From Acidobacteriota bacterium (GTDB taxonomy: Bacteria; Acidobacteriota; Blastocatellia; Pyrinomonadales; Pyrinomonadaceae): 64,000 nucleotides of DNA. Every line of letters starts with the position of its first letter. Positions within the stretch are counted from its first letter, which is position 1. The DNA lies in the NCBI GenBank assembly GCA_003697135.1, contig RFGC01000047.1:1-64000 (forward strand). Direction: 5' to 3'. Under the pieces are notes generated by a model. The model was not told the origin of the DNA, searched no databases, and worked only from the letters and a program-made list of their open reading frames with translations. This document shows, piece by piece, positions 55,060-63,090 of the stretch. The position numbers were made by a program, and so were the translations under genes.

Positions 55060-57525
55060 GTGAGTGTTGGAGCAGAAGAAAAACCCGATTCTTTCGTAGA
55101 GGTAGCTTTGCCAATTCCTTTAAGGCAAACCTTTACCTATCTTTTACCGAGTGCCTTTCGGGGAAGAATCAAGTTGGGATCAAGAGTAGTAGTTCCCTTC
55201 AAAAACAGGAAGTTAATAGGATACGTAGTTGCATTTCATGAGGACTTATCAGAATCAGATGAGTTCGATCTCAAAGAAGTCATCGAGGTTCTCGATGAAG
55301 AGCCAATGATAACTCCTTCGATATTGAAGCTAACACAATGGGCGGCTGATTATTACATGGTTTCATGGGGCGAGTTGCTAAAGGCGGCGCTTCCTGCAGG
55401 TATAAATTTCAAATTCGATAAATTCGTTGGAATAACCTCTGAAGGCATTGACGAGTTTCTCAAACTGGAAGTCGAGCCTAAAACTTTGAAAATGAAAATT
55501 CTAAAGTTTTTATCGGATAAGGCAGACGTTCGGCTAAAGGAGTTAGAAAAAAGTTTCGGAAAAAGGCAACTTGGTAAAGCTCTCAAAGAACTCGAAGAAA
55601 GAAAATGGATAAATGTTTCTTCTAAACCGTTGACCGTCACAGCAAAGCCTAAATTTCGCAAAATTGTTTGCATCAAAGAGCTAAACGAAGAAATGTTTGA
55701 ATCGCTAAGCGAAGAAGAAAGAGACGTTGTAGGTTTTCTGCAAGCTAGCGGGGGCAGACTTTTCTATACGGATTTGATTGCACAAACTAAAGCTTCCGTT
55801 CTGAAAAATCTTCAGCGAAAGGGAGTTTTGGATATAGCTTCTGTTGAGGTTTTTCGTAGTCCTTTTGAAAACTTGTCGGTTAAATCAGAGGAAAAAGAAG
55901 CTGTAAAGTTGAATCCTGAACAGAAGAAGGCTTGTAAAGAAATAAAAGAGGCGATAGAATCTGGCAAATATCGAACTTTTCTGCTTCATGGAGTTACTGG
56001 AAGCGGAAAAACAGCTGTTTATGTGCAAGCGATAAAAACCGCTCTTGCATGTGGCAAAACAAGCCTTTTTCTTGTTCCGGAAATTTCATTAACACCAGCA
56101 TTTTCTCGATATTTGCATTCGGTCTTCGCTGATGAAGTCGCTATTCTTCACTCTGCGTTATCTGCAGGTGAAAGATTCGACGAATGGCGACGGATAAAGT
56201 TAGGAAAAGCGCGGGTAGTTATTGGAACTCGTTTGGCTGTTTTTGCTCCGCTTGAAAATTTAGGTTTGATCATAGTTGATGAAGAGCATGATTTGTCGTA
56301 TCGGCAACAGGAAATGCCATTTTACAATGCTAGAGACCTAGCAGTGGTTCGTGCGAAATTTGCAAATGCCGTTGCTGTTTTAGGTTCTGCAACACCTTCG
56401 ATGGAAAGTTTCTACAATGCTTCCACCGGCAAATATGCTTATCTTCATCTGCCTAATCGCGTGAAGAGTCCGCATCTTGCAAGTTACGAATTAATTGACA
56501 TGCGGCAGGTTGTCAAGAAGGAAGGCAGAGACGTTGTCATTTCTTCTGCTTTAATGAAGGCGCTGGAAGAGACTTTGTCGGAGGGTAAGCAAGCAATAAT
56601 TTTCTTAAATAGGCGTGGCTATTCGCAGTTTATCGTTTGTCCTAACTGCGGCGAAACTTGCCGTTGCAAAAACTGCGATATAACCTTGACTTATCACAAA
56701 CAAAAGAGAATTCTGCTTTGTCACTACTGCAATTTCCAAATGTCTCTTCCTTCAGAATGTCCTTTTTGCCAATTCCGACAATTTTATTTTGTTGGTGAAG
56801 GCACCGAAAAGGTTGAAGAAATTCTCAGAGCAAGATTTTCTTCATACAAAATAGCACGAATTGATAGAGATGTGGTTAGGAAGAGAACACAGTTGGAAGA
56901 CACTCTCGAAAAATTTGCAAGCGGTGAGATTGACATTTTGATTGGAACACAGATGCTTTCAAAAGGGCATGATTTTCCAAATGTAGCTCTAGTTGGCGTT
57001 ATTTCAGGAGATAATGTTTTAGGACTACCTGACTTCAGAGCAGCTGAGCGAACCTTTCAATTGATTACCCAAGTTGCTGGACGTGCTGGACGCGCTGCAA
57101 AAGGTAGAGTTTTGATTCAAACTTTTCACCCAGAACATTATGTTTTTTCGTGCGGGCAAGATTACCTAAGGTTTTACCAAAAAGAGATCGAGTTTCGTAA
57201 AAGGCTAAATTATCCGCCTTTCAGCGTGATTGCTTGCATACTAGTCCAGCATCAGGACGAGAAATATGCTTTGGGTAATGCGATGATTTTCAAAGAATGT
57301 TTGGATAAAGCAAAACAAGCTCTGCATGCTGACTTGACAGTGTTTGATGTTGCCCCTGCCCCAATTTCAAAGCTAAAGGGCAAATACCGCTTTCAGATTC
57401 TCATAAGGTCGAAAAGCCGCAAGCAAATCCATCAAGTCCTTGAATTAGCAATCTCCACGGTAGAGGAAGCAAATTGTGACTTCCGCACAGTCACCGTTGA
57501 AATAGACCCGATAAGCCTTGTATGA
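55060..57525 (+). CDS. priA: Primosomal protein N', replication-restart helicase PriA
   Basis: Restarts stalled replication forks. 821 residues: N-terminal 3'-end-binding domain ('ALPIPLRQTFTYLLP', 'GSRVVVPFKNRKLIGYV'), helicase motif I 'LHGVTGSGKTAVYVQAI', motif II 'IIVDEEHDLSYRQQE', zinc-binding cysteines from 'CPNCGETCRCKNC' to 'CPFCQ', and 'GTQMLSKGHDFPNVALVGVI'. Start is a GTG at 55060; no clear ribosome-binding site, so it could begin slightly later. Confidence 0.95.
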   Translation: MSVGAEEKPDSFVEVALPIPLRQTFTYLLPSAFRGRIKLGSRVVVPFKNRKLIGYVVAFHEDLSESDEFDLKEVIEVLDEEPMITPSILKLTQWAADYYMVSWGELLKAALPAGINFKFDKFVGITSEGIDEFLKLEVEPKTLKMKILKFLSDKADVRLKELEKSFGKRQLGKALKELEERKWINVSSKPLTVTAKPKFRKIVCIKELNEEMFESLSEEERDVVGFLQASGGRLFYTDLIAQTKASVLKNLQRKGVLDIASVEVFRSPFENLSVKSEEKEAVKLNPEQKKACKEIKEAIESGKYRTFLLHGVTGSGKTAVYVQAIKTALACGKTSLFLVPEISLTPAFSRYLHSVFADEVAILHSALSAGERFDEWRRIKLGKARVVIGTRLAVFAPLENLGLIIVDEEHDLSYRQQEMPFYNARDLAVVRAKFANAVAVLGSATPSMESFYNASTGKYAYLHLPNRVKSPHLASYELIDMRQVVKKEGRDVVISSALMKALEETLSEGKQAIIFLNRRGYSQFIVCPNCGETCRCKNCDITLTYHKQKRILLCHYCNFQMSLPSECPFCQFRQFYFVGEGTEKVEEILRARFSSYKIARIDRDVVRKRTQLEDTLEKFASGEIDILIGTQMLSKGHDFPNVALVGVISGDNVLGLPDFRAAERTFQLITQVAGRAGRAAKGRVLIQTFHPEHYVFSCGQDYLRFYQKEIEFRKRLNYPPFSVIACILVQHQDEKYALGNAMIFKECLDKAKQALHADLTVFDVAPAPISKLKGKYRFQILIRSKSRKQIHQVLELAISTVEEANCDFRTVTVEIDPISLV

Positions 57526-57670
57526 GAAATATTGCTAAGCGTTTCTCCGAAAGGAAGATTGGGTGTTTCAAAAAAATGTTTTTCAGGAAAAATCCTATCA
57601 TTATTACCTTACATGATCATTGTAAAGAGCTTGTAATTTGGCTATCTGCGTAGTAGTATAAGATGAAAAG

Positions 57671-57686
57671 GTCTTATTTTTAAGAC
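57671..57686. promoter_or_regulatory. Inverted repeat (candidate operator 1)
   Basis: GTCTTA-TTTT-TAAGAC, perfect 6-bp arms, about 105 bases upstream of the DHS-like gene. The GTCTTA half-site recurs at 57751-57756 as GTCTTG. Confidence 0.45.
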
Positions 57687-57764
57687 GTTTATTGGTTGTG
57701 ATAATTTTGGAAGTGTTGCTGATTTAAGGATGAGGTTATTTGCACTTGCCGTCTTGAAGATTGA

Positions 57765-57788
57765 GTCTAAAACTTATATTTTTTAGAC
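57765..57788. promoter_or_regulatory. Inverted repeat overlapping the -10 (candidate operator 2)
   Basis: Perfect 8-bp arms GTCTAAAA (57765-57772) and TTTTAGAC (57781-57788) surround an 8-base centre containing TATATT (57775-57780), a likely -10. The ATG is four bases past the right arm, so a repressor here would block the operon promoter directly. Confidence 0.55.
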
Positions 57789-57791
57789 ATT

Positions 57792-58769
57792 ATGGAAAAC
57801 GGCAAAATTACTCAATTTCTGAAGCATCATTTTCGGCATTTTAACGCTGCCGCTTTAGTGGATGCGGCAGAAGGCTATAAGCGCCATATTGAAAGAGGCG
57901 GCAAGATGATGATTACACTTGCAGGTGCGATGTCAACGGCTGAGCTTGGACTTTCTTTGGCTGAAATGATCCGCCAAGATAAAGTCCATATAATTTCCTG
58001 CACTGGTGCGAACTTGGAGGAAGACATTTTCAACCTGATTGCGCATGATTTTTATGAGCGTGTTCCGAATTATCGTGATTTAACGCCGGAAGATGAAAAG
58101 GCTCTTCTTGAAAGACGCATGAATCGAGTAACTGATACCTGCATTCCCGAAGAAGAAGCGATGAGAAGATTAGAAAGCGTTTTGATGGAAGAATGGACTG
58201 AGGCAGAGTCGAGAGGCGAAAGATACTTCCCACATGAATTCATGTATCGTGTCCTTCTTTCGGGAAAGCTTGAGAAATACTACCAGATAGACCCAAAAGA
58301 CTCTTGGGTTTTAGCGGCGGCAGAAAAGAATTTGCCAATGGTTGTTCCCGGTTGGGAAGACTCGACAATGGGCAACATGTATGCGGCGCGATGTATGGCT
58401 GGACAGATAGAAAACGTTCACACAGTTCGCACAGGTGTAGAATACATGATAGAGCTTGCGCGTTGGTATATTGAACAGTCAAAACAAGCTCCAATAGGCT
58501 TTTTCCAGATAGGCGGCGGTATTGCGGGCGACTTCCCTATTTGTGTGGTTCCCATGCTACATCAAGACTTAAAACTTGATGGGATACCTGTTTGGAGCTA
58601 TTTTTGTCAAATATCTGATTCGACCACAAGCTATGGTTCTTATTCGGGAGCAGTTCCGAACGAAAAAATCACATGGGGCAAGCTCGATGTTGACACACCA
58701 AAATATGTCATCGAATCTGATGCGTCAATAGTTGCACCTTTGATTTTTGCAATCGTTTTAGGTTGGTGA
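57792..58769 (+). CDS. Deoxyhypusine synthase-like protein (bacterial clade)
   Basis: 325 residues, NAD-dependent aminobutyl/aminopropyl-transferase fold. NAD and active-site blocks are present: 'ITLAGAMSTAELGLSLAEMI', 'ISCTGANLEEDIFNLI', 'VPGWEDSTMGNMYA' and 'TTSYGSYSGAVPNEKITWGKLD', whose Lys297 corresponds to the lysine that forms the covalent imine. The eukaryotic/archaeal KHH substrate motif after GGG is replaced by 'GGGIAGDFPI' (241-250). Bacteria have no eIF5A substrate, so a polyamine or guanidino substrate is expected; homospermidine synthases arose from this family. First gene of a three-gene operon, eight bases before an amidohydrolase. Confidence 0.85.
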   Translation: MENGKITQFLKHHFRHFNAAALVDAAEGYKRHIERGGKMMITLAGAMSTAELGLSLAEMIRQDKVHIISCTGANLEEDIFNLIAHDFYERVPNYRDLTPEDEKALLERRMNRVTDTCIPEEEAMRRLESVLMEEWTEAESRGERYFPHEFMYRVLLSGKLEKYYQIDPKDSWVLAAAEKNLPMVVPGWEDSTMGNMYAARCMAGQIENVHTVRTGVEYMIELARWYIEQSKQAPIGFFQIGGGIAGDFPICVVPMLHQDLKLDGIPVWSYFCQISDSTTSYGSYSGAVPNEKITWGKLDVDTPKYVIESDASIVAPLIFAIVLGW

Positions 58770-58777
58770 GGTGGCTT

Positions 58778-60259
58778 ATGAAGTATGATTTGATAATCAA
58801 AAACGGAACGGTTGTTTTTCCGTATCAAGGAGAAATAAATTGTGAAATCGGCGTAAAACAGGGCAAAATTGCTACGATAAGCGATTCGATAGATTCAAAT
58901 CTAGGTGAGCAGGTGCTTGACGCTAGAGGTAAGTATGTTTTTCCCGCTGCCATTGATTCGCATTATCACGTTGGCATATATCGTCCGCATTCGGAAGATG
59001 CTGAAAGTGAATCGCGCACGGCTTTGGTTGGCGGTGTCGGCACAATAATAAGTTACTTCCGAACTGGACATCATTACTTAAACAAGACAGGACCTTATCG
59101 AGAGATTTTTCCTGAGGTTTTAGCACTTTCAAACGGTCATTTCTATACGGATTATTGCTATCACATTGCGCCGATGACCACGCCGCAACTTGATGAAGTC
59201 GAGTGGCTTGTTGAAGAGGCAGGAGTTACATCTTTCAAGTTTTATATGTTCTACAAAGGGTTAACACTTGCGGCTGACTCAACAAAGGGAAGCGAATATA
59301 CAATGGCGGAAAACTATGATTTAGGGCATCTTTACGAACTAATGACACGTGTTGCAAAAATGGCAGAAAAGTATCGTGGAAAGACTCGGATATCTTTGAG
59401 TTTGCACTGTGAAAATCCTGAGCTTATTCGTGTTTTTATCGAGCGAGTAAAGAAGCAGGGTTTAACTGGACTAAAAGCCTACAGCGAAGCGCGTCCGCCG
59501 CTAACGGAAAAATTGTCAGTCCACGAAGCCGCAATTCTAGCTGATGCTACGGGCTGTCCGATAAACTTGTTGCATCTATCAAGTCGCGAAGCTCTGCAAG
59601 CCGGAATTGACGTAAGACGTGCTTATCCGAACCATGATATAAAACTTGAAACAACGCTTCACCATCTTGCATTGGACTACGAAGAGCTTGAGAAATCTGG
59701 GATCGGGATGAGAGCGAAAGTGAACCCGCCGATTAGAACACGCGAGCATAGCGAGTTCTTATGGGAAGGAATCATTAAAGGTCATGTTGACACTGTAGTT
59801 TCCGATCATGCTTGTTGTGGCGAAGAGCATAAAAAGAAAGGAGTTTGGGATTCGCTTCCCGGTTTTGGTGGAAGTTCAATTCTTTATCCAATCATGCTCA
59901 GTGAAGGTGCGCATAAACGCAACATTCCGCTTTCCAGGATTGCTGAATTAGTTTCGGCGAATCCAGCTAGGATTTTCGGCTTGTATCCGAAGAAAGGTTG
60001 CATTGCTATAGGTTCAGATGCTGACTTTACAGTGATTGATATGAACATTGAAAAACCTGTTCGTGCTGAAGAACTCCTTTCAGCGCAAGATCACACGCCG
60101 TTTGAAGGGTTCATTGCGAAAGGTTGGTCAACTCAAACAATCGTGCGCGGTAAGATAATGTTCGACAATGGGAAAGTTACCGAAGAAAAATGCGGTGAGT
60201 TCATAAAACGTCCCGTTTTTCTGCACGATCAAATTCGAGCCGAAAAAGCGAGTGAATAA
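58778..60259 (+). CDS. Dihydropyrimidinase/hydantoinase-type cyclic amidohydrolase
   Basis: 493 residues with the full binuclear-metal set of the family: His62 and His64 in 'AIDSHYHV', the carboxylatable Lys154 in 'TSFKFYMFYKG', His210 in 'LSLHCENPEL', His266 in 'NLLHLSSREAL' and Asp343 in 'VVSDHACC'. N-terminal 'DLIIKNGTVVFPYQGE' and C-terminal 'IGSDADFTVIDMN' belong to the composite beta-sandwich. It hydrolyses a cyclic amide or ureide; the exact ring is unknown. GAGGTGG precedes ATG 58778. Its position between a DHS-like enzyme and a transporter suggests a common pathway. Confidence 0.88.
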   Translation: MKYDLIIKNGTVVFPYQGEINCEIGVKQGKIATISDSIDSNLGEQVLDARGKYVFPAAIDSHYHVGIYRPHSEDAESESRTALVGGVGTIISYFRTGHHYLNKTGPYREIFPEVLALSNGHFYTDYCYHIAPMTTPQLDEVEWLVEEAGVTSFKFYMFYKGLTLAADSTKGSEYTMAENYDLGHLYELMTRVAKMAEKYRGKTRISLSLHCENPELIRVFIERVKKQGLTGLKAYSEARPPLTEKLSVHEAAILADATGCPINLLHLSSREALQAGIDVRRAYPNHDIKLETTLHHLALDYEELEKSGIGMRAKVNPPIRTREHSEFLWEGIIKGHVDTVVSDHACCGEEHKKKGVWDSLPGFGGSSILYPIMLSEGAHKRNIPLSRIAELVSANPARIFGLYPKKGCIAIGSDADFTVIDMNIEKPVRAEELLSAQDHTPFEGFIAKGWSTQTIVRGKIMFDNGKVTEEKCGEFIKRPVFLHDQIRAEKASE

Positions 60260-60260
60260 G

Positions 60261-61544
60261 ATGAAGGTCAAGTTTTTCTATGGCTGGATTATAGTTGCGA
60301 TTGCAACGTTGTCGCTGCTTATTAGCAACGGTCTCTCGATAGGAGGCTTTCCTGTATTCTACAAATCCATTCGCGAAGACTTTGTCAGAATCGGCGCTGT
60401 AGAGGCAAGCCAAGCGGAAAGTTTCATTGGCCTTGGTGCGGCGTTGACCTTCTTGACTGCGGGCTTCATAAGCCCTTTTGCAGGCTGGCTTATTCAAAAA
60501 TTTTCGACAAAGAAAATGATGATTGTGGGATGTTTCATACTAGGCATAGCCTTGATCCTACATTCACAGGCACAAACAGCTTGGCTTGTTTATTTTTCCA
60601 GAATCTTGATGGGAGCATCTTTAGGATTTGTAGGTGTTCTAGCAACCACCGTGTTAGTTGCAAGCTGGTTTGTTCGTCTTCGTGGCACTGCGATTGGAAT
60701 ACTCTTAACGGGAACTAGCTTTGGCGGAGTTTTGATTCCACAGATTGCCAGTCCTTTAATCGAAAGATACGGCTGGCGGACAGCTATGATTTCGGTTAGC
60801 TTGATAATATGGCTTATACTTCTGCCAGCCATTATTTTCCTGGTCAAAAACAAGCCTTCTGAAATCGGACTTTTCCCAGACGGCGATGAATCGCCTATTG
60901 ATGAAAATGTCGCCGTCAACGTTAAAAACCAAGAAGGACTTACGCTTTTTGAAGCGATGAGAACCCCGATATTTTGGGTGTTCGCTTTGTGCGCCGCTTT
61001 GATTTTTTATCCGATTTTCGTAACCAGTCAGCAGTTCATACTTTATTTGCAGAGCGAAAAGATCGGGCTTTCGCTTCAACAAAGTAGTTATGCTCAATCC
61101 GCTTTGTTTATAGTGAGTGTCGCTGGTAAATTTTTCTTCGGATTTTTAAGTGATAGAATGTCGCCAACCAAAGTGATGTTGATTTGCTGCACCGTGATGT
61201 TCTTAGCAACCCTGATTCTACTGAATCTGACTGCTATAACGGCGTTTATTTTTCTCATTCCGTTCGGGCTTGGTTATGGCGGGACTTTTGTGCTTTTGCA
61301 AAGATTGGTTGCTGATTACTTTGGCAATAGAGACTATCCGAAAATCTTGGGCGTGATTACGGTTGTGGAGACAGTTGGAGCTTCCGTTGGTGGAATAATT
61401 ACAGGAAGATTAGCCGACATGGCTGGCGGTGATTACACACAAGCGTTTTATGCGGTTATTATCGTTACTGGTTTGGCATTGGCATCGGTTATAGCACTCA
61501 GCTTTATGCATAAAGAACGAAAACCAGCAATTCAGATTTCCTAG
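60261..61544 (+). CDS. MFS transporter, monocarboxylate/oxalate-formate-like
   Basis: 427 residues, twelve predicted membrane helices with a longer central loop (about residues 200-235, 'KNQEGLTLFEAMRTPIF'). The opening 'MKVKFFYGWIIVAIATLSLLISNGLSIGGFPVFYKSI' and the central 'F.AM.TP.FW' motif are typical of the monocarboxylate-porter/OFA-like MFS branch. It follows the amidohydrolase after one base (GTG 60252 overlapping that gene is an alternative start), so it probably imports the amidohydrolase substrate or exports the product. Confidence 0.85.
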   Translation: MKVKFFYGWIIVAIATLSLLISNGLSIGGFPVFYKSIREDFVRIGAVEASQAESFIGLGAALTFLTAGFISPFAGWLIQKFSTKKMMIVGCFILGIALILHSQAQTAWLVYFSRILMGASLGFVGVLATTVLVASWFVRLRGTAIGILLTGTSFGGVLIPQIASPLIERYGWRTAMISVSLIIWLILLPAIIFLVKNKPSEIGLFPDGDESPIDENVAVNVKNQEGLTLFEAMRTPIFWVFALCAALIFYPIFVTSQQFILYLQSEKIGLSLQQSSYAQSALFIVSVAGKFFFGFLSDRMSPTKVMLICCTVMFLATLILLNLTAITAFIFLIPFGLGYGGTFVLLQRLVADYFGNRDYPKILGVITVVETVGASVGGIITGRLADMAGGDYTQAFYAVIIVTGLALASVIALSFMHKERKPAIQIS

Positions 61545-61592
61545 CCACCAAGGCTGTGATTTTCAGAAGATTTGCAAAAAAGGAGGCGGATC

Positions 61593-61889
61593 ATGAAGCA
61601 CTTTTTCTTCACACTTCACAGGCTACCAAAAAGGGATACAGTCTCTGATGAGTTTGCACAGAGCGTTTTACAAAAACACACAGCTTATTTCAAGGAATTA
61701 GGAAAACAAGGAAAATGCCTTATGGCAGGGCCTTTCGCCGATCAAAAAGGTCCTCTAGGCGCTGGATGCTATGTGTTTTGTGCAGAGTCGGAAGAAGAAG
61801 CAAAGAAGATGGCATCTGAAGACCCGCTCGTTGTCGAGGGGCTTTATGAATTCAGAGTCTATGAATGGATAAAAGTTGTGCCTGAGTAG
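61593..61889 (+). CDS. YCII-related small protein
   Basis: 98 residues with the YciI fold pattern: 'FFFTLHRLPKRDTVSDEFAQSVLQKHTAYFKELGKQGKCLMAGPFADQKGPLGAGCYVFCAESEEEAKKMASEDPLVVEGLYEFRVYEW'; His and Asp of the putative active site are present. AGGAGG precedes ATG 61593. Family enzymes include dehalogenase-like and isomerase-like proteins; function here is unknown. It lies 48 bases after the MFS gene and may belong to the same operon. Confidence 0.8.
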   Translation: MKHFFFTLHRLPKRDTVSDEFAQSVLQKHTAYFKELGKQGKCLMAGPFADQKGPLGAGCYVFCAESEEEAKKMASEDPLVVEGLYEFRVYEWIKVVPE

Positions 61890-61951
61890 ATTTCTACAAC
61901 AGACCTAAAAAACTGAAACTTTCCCAGTCCAAAACTCGTTTTTCGTAAGAG

Positions 61952-62560
61952 ATGTTTTGTCCTGTTTGTGGACATAAGCAAATAAGTCAAAATGTTAGGT
62001 TTTGTTCCAAATGCGGCTTCCCGCTTAGCGATATTTCTTTGTTGATAAGCAAGGGAGGATATTTGACTACTGGCGGAAAGAAAGATTCTCCTCGCAAAAG
62101 AGGTCTGAAGCAGGGACTTTTTATTTTCCTGTTGACATTTTTAGTCGTACCGCTGTTGGCGATTTTGTCTGAGATTTATGGGATAGAAGAGGCATTCGTT
62201 GCTATTTCTGCAGTTTTGTTTTTTATGGGTGGGATAATAAGAATGGCTTATGCACTGATGTTTGAAAGTGGGGATTATGCGAGTCTTCAAGAGCAAAATT
62301 CTCAGTTCCTTGCGATGCCCAACAAGATGGAGCTCTCATTAGAAAAGGCTTTGCCGTCAGAAATGGATCAGAGTGATTTGCTTCAAGCTCGAACTCAGGA
62401 AGATTTGTTTCAGCTTGAACAATTGAAATTCAAGCTACCCGCGAGCGTTACTGAAGAAACCACAATGCTTTTTGAAACAGGACTTTCTGGTGAAAAATCT
62501 TCCGTTGAGGAGGTTTCTCAAACTGAGGAAGTTTCATCTCCATTCAAAGAATCCAAATAA
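61952..62560 (+). CDS. Zinc-ribbon membrane protein
   Basis: 202 residues. The N-terminal zinc ribbon is CPVC-x14-CSKC ('MFCPVCGHKQISQNVRFCSKCGFPL'), followed by two membrane helices (about residues 51-72 and 78-105). A ~95-residue acidic, probably disordered C-terminal tail follows. Similar 'zinc-ribbon plus membrane' proteins are common and mostly uncharacterised. Convergent with the next lipoprotein gene, three bases apart. Confidence 0.7.
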   Translation: MFCPVCGHKQISQNVRFCSKCGFPLSDISLLISKGGYLTTGGKKDSPRKRGLKQGLFIFLLTFLVVPLLAILSEIYGIEEAFVAISAVLFFMGGIIRMAYALMFESGDYASLQEQNSQFLAMPNKMELSLEKALPSEMDQSDLLQARTQEDLFQLEQLKFKLPASVTEETTMLFETGLSGEKSSVEEVSQTEEVSSPFKESK

Positions 62561-62563
62561 TGT

Positions 62564-62935
62564 TTATTTGTTTGCGAATTTTCTATCTTCTTCAATCAAA
62601 GCTAGACCATAGTTTCTGCCGTTTATGGTAACTCCTGTTTGGATTTTCCCTTTGATGCCGACTCTAGCGCCTTTCGATGGAACAGCATTGTTCGTCAATA
62701 CCCAAATTTCGCCTGTTCCGTCGTTTACCTTGTATGCTCCTCCTCTGAATCCTTTTATAATCGGTGCGGAAACTCCGAAACTATTTTCTACTGTCCCAGC
62801 AATTGTTACCTTTTTCCCATCGAACTTTGAAGGATTGGCTTCAATTTCGCCTATCATTGTTCTGCTAGGACATGCCGCCGAAAGAAGACTCAAAGCCAAA
62901 ATCAACAAGATGTTTGGAATTCTTTTCACTTTCAT
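62564..62935 (-). CDS. OB-fold (tRNA_anti-like) lipoprotein
   Basis: 123 residues. The lipobox LSAAC gives a lipid-anchored protein; the mature part 'MIGEIEANPSKFDGKKVTIAGTVENSFG...YKVNDGTGEIWVLTNNAVPSKGARVGIKGKIQTGVTINGRNYGLALIEE' follows the small beta-barrel pattern seen in tRNA_anti-like/NlpE-type envelope proteins. Ligand unknown. Confidence 0.75.
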   Translation of the reverse strand: MKVKRIPNILLILALSLLSAACPSRTMIGEIEANPSKFDGKKVTIAGTVENSFGVSAPIIKGFRGGAYKVNDGTGEIWVLTNNAVPSKGARVGIKGKIQTGVTINGRNYGLALIEEDRKFANK

Positions 62936-63031
62936 ACTTACCTCGCTATTTTCATAAATTGCGAAACAACAGATTCATTCCTTCGGCCAAAAGTTGCTAA
63001 ATTTTTCATATCAAAATCAAGTAGTTGAAAA

Positions 63032-63066
63032 CAAAAATGGCCTCGCCGAAGTTTGCGAGGCCATCT
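63032..63066 (-). terminator. Intrinsic terminator of the TPR/TonB gene
   Basis: A perfect 10-bp stem (63037-63046 with 63055-63064), 8-base loop, followed on the minus strand by a T-run. It lies 27 bases past the stop codon. Confidence 0.88.
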
Positions 63067-63090
63067 CTCTACACAGCAAGAACTTAGATT

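Noticed and set aside
57792-58769. True deoxyhypusine synthase acting on eIF5A
   Set aside because: Bacteria lack eIF5A, and the KHH substrate motif is absent; a polyamine-type substrate is more likely.
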